DNA from: Paludibacteraceae bacterium
GTDB taxonomy: Bacteria; Bacteroidota; Bacteroidia; Bacteroidales; Paludibacteraceae
Length of the DNA stretch: 64,000 nucleotides
Reading direction: 5' to 3'
Assembly (NCBI GenBank): GCA_016937795.1
Contig: JAFGVV010000052.1
Location: 25,037 to 89,036, forward strand
A program made the translations under genes and the position numbers. Positions 58,932 through 64,000 of this stretch are shown piece by piece (positions within the stretch are counted from its first letter, which is position 1; each line of letters begins with the position of its first letter). The notes beneath the pieces were generated by a model. It saw nothing but the letters and a program-made list of their open reading frames with translations. It had not been told where the DNA came from and made no database searches.

Positions 58932-59741
58932 CTACCCTACCCGCAATACCCTGCCGCAACCCGCATATTTTACGGGGAGCGTTTCGCCTGTGAAGCCCGG
59001 TTTACCAAATTCAATGCCCATGCTGAGTATCAGACTGGCATTGTCGCCGAAATATGCCCGGTCGTTGTCGGTCAGCTGTAGTTTTATGGTTTGTTCGTCG
59101 GTCACACTTTCGGTATGACACCATTCGCCTGTCCACACTTCGCTAATGCCGTGAATATCGGGCGTTGCAGCTCTGAATTCCGAAGCCGCCGCATCCCACT
59201 TTACATCCGACATAACACCCAACGATACTATCAGACGGAAATACGGAAGCTTTTGTATATTCAGTATGTCGTTCAGTGCTATTATGCGGGGTATATGTAC
59301 CGTGCCCGATGCTTCGCTGCGGTCGATAGCCGAGGATACCATTAGTCTGAACACTGTATTAAAGGGATATTGCCGGTTGAAATTAAAATTGTCGAGCGTA
59401 TAGCGCAGGTGCGAGAGGCATATACTTCTTTGTCCGTTGGGGTTTTCGGTATCGGTTTTCTGCAGATTCTTTGCAAAAGCATTCAGGGCAGGCGTCAGGT
59501 TATAGTCGGCCAGCCGGTGCAATCCGCCAAACGCATAGCGCAACACCGAGGCAAAGCCCGTGCAACCCTTCCACTCTGTTTGCTGCAAACGAAAGTTCCC
59601 GAAGCGTGGCGATGTTTTTATTTTCTCTTTCGAGGGCCCACCCTTTGTGCGTGCTATTACTTTGTCGCTACCACGGCGGGTATAAAAACTGGCATTCCCG
59701 AAACTGCCTGTCATTACTACTGTACCTTTTACTATTGCCAT
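58932..59741 (-). CDS. Bacteroidetes hypothetical protein (possibly DUF6266-like)
   Basis: Intact 269-aa ORF, MAIVKGTVVMTGSFGNASFYTRRGSDKVIARTKGGPS; family assignment from memory only. Confidence 0.6.
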   Translation of the reverse strand: MAIVKGTVVMTGSFGNASFYTRRGSDKVIARTKGGPSKEKIKTSPRFGNFRLQQTEWKGCTGFASVLRYAFGGLHRLADYNLTPALNAFAKNLQKTDTENPNGQRSICLSHLRYTLDNFNFNRQYPFNTVFRLMVSSAIDRSEASGTVHIPRIIALNDILNIQKLPYFRLIVSLGVMSDVKWDAAASEFRAATPDIHGISEVWTGEWCHTESVTDEQTIKLQLTDNDRAYFGDNASLILSMGIEFGKPGFTGETLPVKYAGCGRVLRVG

Positions 59742-59837
59742 AATCGTAAGTTTTGCTATCGTTCAGGTCACAAATATAGCATATTATTTTATAAGTCATA
59801 CTTATACTTTATGTAAATCTTATATAACACATAATTA

Positions 59838-59903
59838 TATAAGTAAGGCTTATATATGGCTTTGATAAGGTATATATAAGGCTTATATAAGTGATATATA
59901 ATA
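59838..59903. repeat. AT-rich direct/inverted repeats (AAGGCTTATATA twice, 33 bp apart; CTTATATAAG palindrome)
   Basis: AAGGCTTATATA at 59845-59856 and 59878-59889. Confidence 0.65.
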
Positions 59904-60137
59904 CAGAGCACTGTAGTAGAGCCGTTTGAGGCATATGGTTGTGAGGAAGTATATATCGGGCCGGAAGCCTGCATTTTGCCAACTGAACGTTTGGAGTAGT
60001 GTGGTTATATGCTGTTCAGGGTCAGTGTAAAAGGGATTGGAGGCTAATTTTCAATAGTGCAGCAAAAAAAGTTAATCTTGATTTATGGAAATGTGAAAAC
60101 AATTCTTTAACTTTGGCCTGATATTATGGTAAAATAT

Positions 60138-60295
60138 TACTGCTGACAGATAAAAAATAGTTTAAATTAATTTGTTAACTTGTTAGAATCCTCTCCGCCG
60201 CGGCGGATCGGAATGACAGACAAAAATAATCAATACAAAGCATTGTCATTCTGAGCGTAGCGAAGAATCTCAGATGTTTAGTCGGTCGGTAGTGA
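60138..60295. mobile_element. Second, degenerate copy of the 53498-53652 MITE-like family
   Basis: Ends TACTGCTGACAGAT... and ...GTCGGTCGGTAGTG; flanked by TAAAATAT on both sides; internal TCCGCCGCGGCGGA palindrome and GTCATTCTGAGCGTAGCGAAGAATCT module. Confidence 0.65.
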
Positions 60296-60344
60296 TAAAA
60301 TATTGATTTTAAATTATAATTCCCTTAAATAACACAGTGAACCT

Positions 60345-61373
60345 ATGGAAAAGAAAAAAGCATTAGCCTACAAAAAACATCTGATTGAAGCACAGCAGGC
60401 TTTTATAGATATAATGGAGCAAAAGAACGCTATACTGCCTGCCGAACTCAAAAAGCTAAAACGAAAATACAGCCCCGAAGCGATTGAAGATTCTTATCAA
60501 AAGTTTGAAGATGAAGTGCGTGATAATTGCGATAATTACGAAAACTTCAACTTTATATGTTCTTATTTAAAAACGACGTTTAGTGATATTATTCGTTGGG
60601 AAAATGTAAATCTTGAGATCACAGATAATATTATAAAAAATGATTATGAAGTGGAGTTCCTTTTGAAACTTTATGATCAACTCAATGATAATTTTCTGTT
60701 TATCAATAGAATTGCCGATACGCTGGATGTTGATTATGCCGATTTTACTAAAGAGTATTACAAACGACTCACAACGAAAGATACTGATGATGAGGAGGAA
60801 ACAGACAACAATACGCCTAACCCACTTTTTGTTTTTAAAAACCTAAAAGCTGAGATCGATAAGCAGGAGCTAGCACCAACTGAAAAGTTAGAGATTGTAC
60901 AGCAACGTCTTTTTGATTTTTTGCAATGGCAAAAGGCTAATGATGGATATAATTCATTTGCGGTAAGCAAAGATCAACAATATATAATTACATCCCGCCT
61001 TTATCCGAAATTTGAAGATATGTGCCGCCTGGAGATTGAACGCTGGAAGGCTGTGCTTAATACTTTGCCAAAAAAAGAGACTGCTCTAAACGCCGGCACT
61101 CCTACGCCCAAAATACGCATAGCCTCGCGTAAAAAACTGGATGTGATCAAAGTATTCTCAGCCATGTACGACCTGAAATGGTTTACCGACGGCAACCATA
61201 TGCCCCTTACCAACAAACAGCAACTGATGGATGCCATAGCCGAAATGCTGGGCGACGATTTCAAAAGCTACAGCACCAACCTCTCACAGGCCAAGGACAA
61301 AAGCCCCGATGTATTCCTCAGACCTTTCGACGACCTGAAAAAAACCGGCAAAAAGTATTTGGAAATAGAGTAG
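60345..61373 (+). CDS. RteC-like C-terminal domain protein (accessory-region hypothetical)
   Basis: C-terminal LDVIKVFSAMYDLKWFTDGNHMPLTNKQQLMDAIAEMLGDDFKSYSTNLSQAKDKSPDVFLRPFDDLKK resembles Bacteroidetes RteC-like domains. Confidence 0.55.
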   Translation: MEKKKALAYKKHLIEAQQAFIDIMEQKNAILPAELKKLKRKYSPEAIEDSYQKFEDEVRDNCDNYENFNFICSYLKTTFSDIIRWENVNLEITDNIIKNDYEVEFLLKLYDQLNDNFLFINRIADTLDVDYADFTKEYYKRLTTKDTDDEEETDNNTPNPLFVFKNLKAEIDKQELAPTEKLEIVQQRLFDFLQWQKANDGYNSFAVSKDQQYIITSRLYPKFEDMCRLEIERWKAVLNTLPKKETALNAGTPTPKIRIASRKKLDVIKVFSAMYDLKWFTDGNHMPLTNKQQLMDAIAEMLGDDFKSYSTNLSQAKDKSPDVFLRPFDDLKKTGKKYLEIE

Positions 61374-61472
61374 AAGAGAGGAGATGTACATGCCCGGCGT
61401 AAATGAGGAACTGTGAATTATTTTTTGTAGTTTTGTAGGTTAGGAAATTGCCACACTCATAAAGGTGTTATT

Positions 61473-63863
61473 ATGGATAAAAAATCTTTGTCTGAACGTG
61501 ATATTTGTACCAAGTACATTACTCCTGCTATCGAAAATGCCGGATGGAATAAACACACACAGCTCTTCGAAGAAGTCTCATTCACAGATGGGAAGATTTA
61601 TGTTCGTGGAAAGCTTACTGCCAGAGGAGAGCGAAAACGTGCAGATTATATTCTGTATTACAAGCCGAATATTCCTATAGCAGTAATTGAAGCAAAAGAC
61701 AATAAACATTCAGTAAGAGCAGGTATACAGCAAGCGTTAGATTATGCCCGCATACTTGATATTCCCTGTGTATTCAGTAGTAATGGTGATGGATTCTTGT
61801 TTCATGATCGTACTGCGACAGATGAGAGTATTGAAACAGAACTAAGTAATGATGAATTTCCAACACCCGAACAACTTTGGGAAAAATACAAACAATACAA
61901 AGGCATAACTACCCCTACAGCTGAAAGAATAGTTTCGCAGGATTATTATTTTGATGGTACAAGCCGAAGACCTCGCTATTATCAACAAATTGCTGTTAAC
62001 CGCACAGTAGAAGCCATTGCCAAAGGACAAAACCGAATTTTGTTGGTCATGGCTACCGGGACAGGTAAAACATATGTGGCTTTTCAAATTATTCACCGAC
62101 TTTGGAAAAGTGGGGCTAAGAAGCGCATTTTGTTTTTAGCCGACCGCAATTCATTAATTGACCAAACACGCCGTGGTGATTTCCGTCACTTCAAAGATAA
62201 AATGACGGTTGTGAAACATCGTCAGGTAGATAAAAGCTACGAAATATACTTAGCATTATACCAGGGTTTATCTGGAAATGATGAAGCTGCCAATATATAC
62301 AAACAATTCTCACCTGAGTTTTTTGATTTAATTGTAATTGATGAGTGCCACCGTGGAAGTGCTAATGAAGATAGTGCATGGCGTGAAATTCTGAGCTATT
62401 TCAATGCCGCCACTCATATAGGCTTAACTGCCACACCAAAAGAAACTAATGTAACCAGCAATTCAGAGTATTTTGGAGACCCATTGTATACTTACTCACT
62501 CCGTCAGGGAATTGATGATGGTTTTCTTGCACCATACCGCGTATTACGTGTTGGTTTGAATATAGACCTTGAAGGTTGGAGACCACCAGCCGGATTTAAA
62601 GATAAAAACGGAAACGAAGTTGAAGACCGGATATACAACCGAACCGACTTTGACAGAAACATTGTGGTTGATGAGCGAACAGAATTAGTTGCACAAAAAC
62701 TCACCGAATTTCTTACCGGATTTGACCGTTTTGCCAAAACCATAGTTTTCTGTGTGGATATTGACCATGCTGAACGAATGCGGACTGCATTGGCAAAATG
62801 CAATCCTGATTTAGTGGCGGAGAACTACAAATACATTATGCAAATTACAGGTGATAATGATGAGGGAAAGCGTGAGCTTGATAATTTTATCAATCCCGAA
62901 GAACGATATCCTGTTATTGCAACCACTTCGGAGTTGATGACCACAGGTGTTGATGCCCAAACCTGTAAAGTGATTGTGCTTGATGCGAACATCAATTCAA
63001 TGACGAAATTCAAACAAATTATTGGACGTGGCACCCGCATAAATGAAGACTTCGGGAAACTCTATTTTACAATTCTCGATTTCAGAAATGCGACAGATTT
63101 GTTTGCTGATAGTGCATTTGACGGCGACCCGATACGGGTGAAAGTTACAGGACAGGATGAAGATTTGGGTAAAGATGATGAAGATAGTGGTACTGAAGAT
63201 GACTACGAAGGAAATGAAAACCCCGAAGAGGATGGTAATGGTGTTTCCGAACCATCCCCGGAACCATATACTCCTCCACAACCACCACCTCCTCCACGCG
63301 AAAAGGTATATGTGAACGGCATAGAGGTGTCGGTTTTGGTGAGTCGTGAATTGTATTTCGACCAACACGGCAGGCCTATAACAGTCAGTTTAAAAGACCA
63401 TACCCGCGATATTATTACGACAAAATATGGTTCGTTGAGTGACTTTTTAAATTTGTGGACTGCAACCGAGAAAAAAGAAGCCATTGTCTCTGAACTTTTA
63501 ATTCAGGGCGTATTGGTGGATGCATTACTCGATGCAGTGGATAAACCAGTGGATTTATTTGATTTGATTTGCTATCTGGCATACGATCAACCACCTCTGA
63601 CACGTAAAGAAAGAGCCAACAATGTAAAGAAACGGAATTACTTTACAAAGTATGGCGAACAGGCAAGAAAAGTACTGGAAGCCTTGCTCGATAAATATGC
63701 GGATGAAGGAGTAGAAAATATTGAAAGTATGGAAATTCTCAGAGTGAAACCTTTTGATGAAATAGGTTCGGCCTATGAAATCATTAGCCAGTTTGGTGGG
63801 AAATCTCAGTATTTGGAAGCAGTAAAAGAATTAGAGATTGAATTGTATAAACCTACAGCATAA
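61473..63863 (+). CDS. hsdR: Type I restriction endonuclease R subunit
   Basis: N-term nuclease domain (ADYILYYKPNIPIAVIEAKDNKHSVRAGIQQALDYARIL), LLVMATGTGKTYVAFQI, VIDECHRGSANEDSAWREIL, GLTATPKET, IIGRGTRINEDFGK. Confidence 0.95.
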   Translation: MDKKSLSERDICTKYITPAIENAGWNKHTQLFEEVSFTDGKIYVRGKLTARGERKRADYILYYKPNIPIAVIEAKDNKHSVRAGIQQALDYARILDIPCVFSSNGDGFLFHDRTATDESIETELSNDEFPTPEQLWEKYKQYKGITTPTAERIVSQDYYFDGTSRRPRYYQQIAVNRTVEAIAKGQNRILLVMATGTGKTYVAFQIIHRLWKSGAKKRILFLADRNSLIDQTRRGDFRHFKDKMTVVKHRQVDKSYEIYLALYQGLSGNDEAANIYKQFSPEFFDLIVIDECHRGSANEDSAWREILSYFNAATHIGLTATPKETNVTSNSEYFGDPLYTYSLRQGIDDGFLAPYRVLRVGLNIDLEGWRPPAGFKDKNGNEVEDRIYNRTDFDRNIVVDERTELVAQKLTEFLTGFDRFAKTIVFCVDIDHAERMRTALAKCNPDLVAENYKYIMQITGDNDEGKRELDNFINPEERYPVIATTSELMTTGVDAQTCKVIVLDANINSMTKFKQIIGRGTRINEDFGKLYFTILDFRNATDLFADSAFDGDPIRVKVTGQDEDLGKDDEDSGTEDDYEGNENPEEDGNGVSEPSPEPYTPPQPPPPPREKVYVNGIEVSVLVSRELYFDQHGRPITVSLKDHTRDIITTKYGSLSDFLNLWTATEKKEAIVSELLIQGVLVDALLDAVDKPVDLFDLICYLAYDQPPLTRKERANNVKKRNYFTKYGEQARKVLEALLDKYADEGVENIESMEILRVKPFDEIGSAYEIISQFGGKSQYLEAVKELEIELYKPTA

Positions 63864-63913
63864 TAATTTGGCTAAAGCCAAGAAAGTGGATTTGAATTAT
63901 TTATTGTCCTCCA

Positions 63914-64000
63914 GCTAAAGCAGGAGGCAATTCAAAAACAAAGATGCTAAAGCAGGAGGCAATTCAAAAGACAAAGATGCTAAAGCAGGAGGCAATTCAA
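63914..64000. repeat. Tandem repeat array (32-33-bp units GCTAAAGCAGGAGGCAATTCAAAA(G)ACAAAGAT), truncated by the window end
   Basis: Units at 63914-63945, 63946-63978 and 63979-64000+. Confidence 0.9.

Noticed and set aside
63914-64000. Possible CRISPR array at the right edge
   Set aside because: Units are directly contiguous with no unique spacers, and no cas genes are present; this is a simple tandem repeat.

Overview
The window looks like Bacteroidetes chromosome: TAnnTTTG-type promoter boxes, a hybrid two-component regulator, T9SS-like C-termini, and carbohydrate-active enzymes. All family calls come from reading the supplied translations; no database search was run. Left part: 3' part of a hybrid two-component regulator plus a GH51 arabinofuranosidase, gyrB, a LOG-family protein, a cytosolic-looking laminin/GH16-like protein with N-terminal repeats, a KdsA-KdsC fusion plus kdsD, a radical SAM protein, a SNF2 helicase, a divergent tryptophanase-like lyase, priA, a RhuM-Fic/Doc protein, and cydC/cydD. 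Middle: two Spy/DUF4890-like periplasmic proteins, a compact ArsR/DUF6132/DUF2892/HMA/thioredoxin cluster, aroB, a CoA-binding protein, dapB, lepB, a WbqC-like protein, ilvE, and a secreted endonuclease I. Next comes a three-gene locus (two paralogous secreted proteins plus a large usher-like outer-membrane protein), then a pectin/rhamnogalacturonan cluster (GH28, CE12-like SGNH, two GH2, a PL11 fused to autotransporter-type beta repeats, and an STN-like-esterase fusion). The right end has a lipoprotein/beta-barrel pair, an RteC-like protein and a type I restriction HsdR. The most interesting observations are the usher-like secretion locus with a hairpin between its first and second genes, the redox/metal mini-operon, the PL11-PATR fusion, the KdsA-KdsC fusion joined by repeat-derived DNA, and several families of ~150-165 bp MITE-like inverted-repeat elements.
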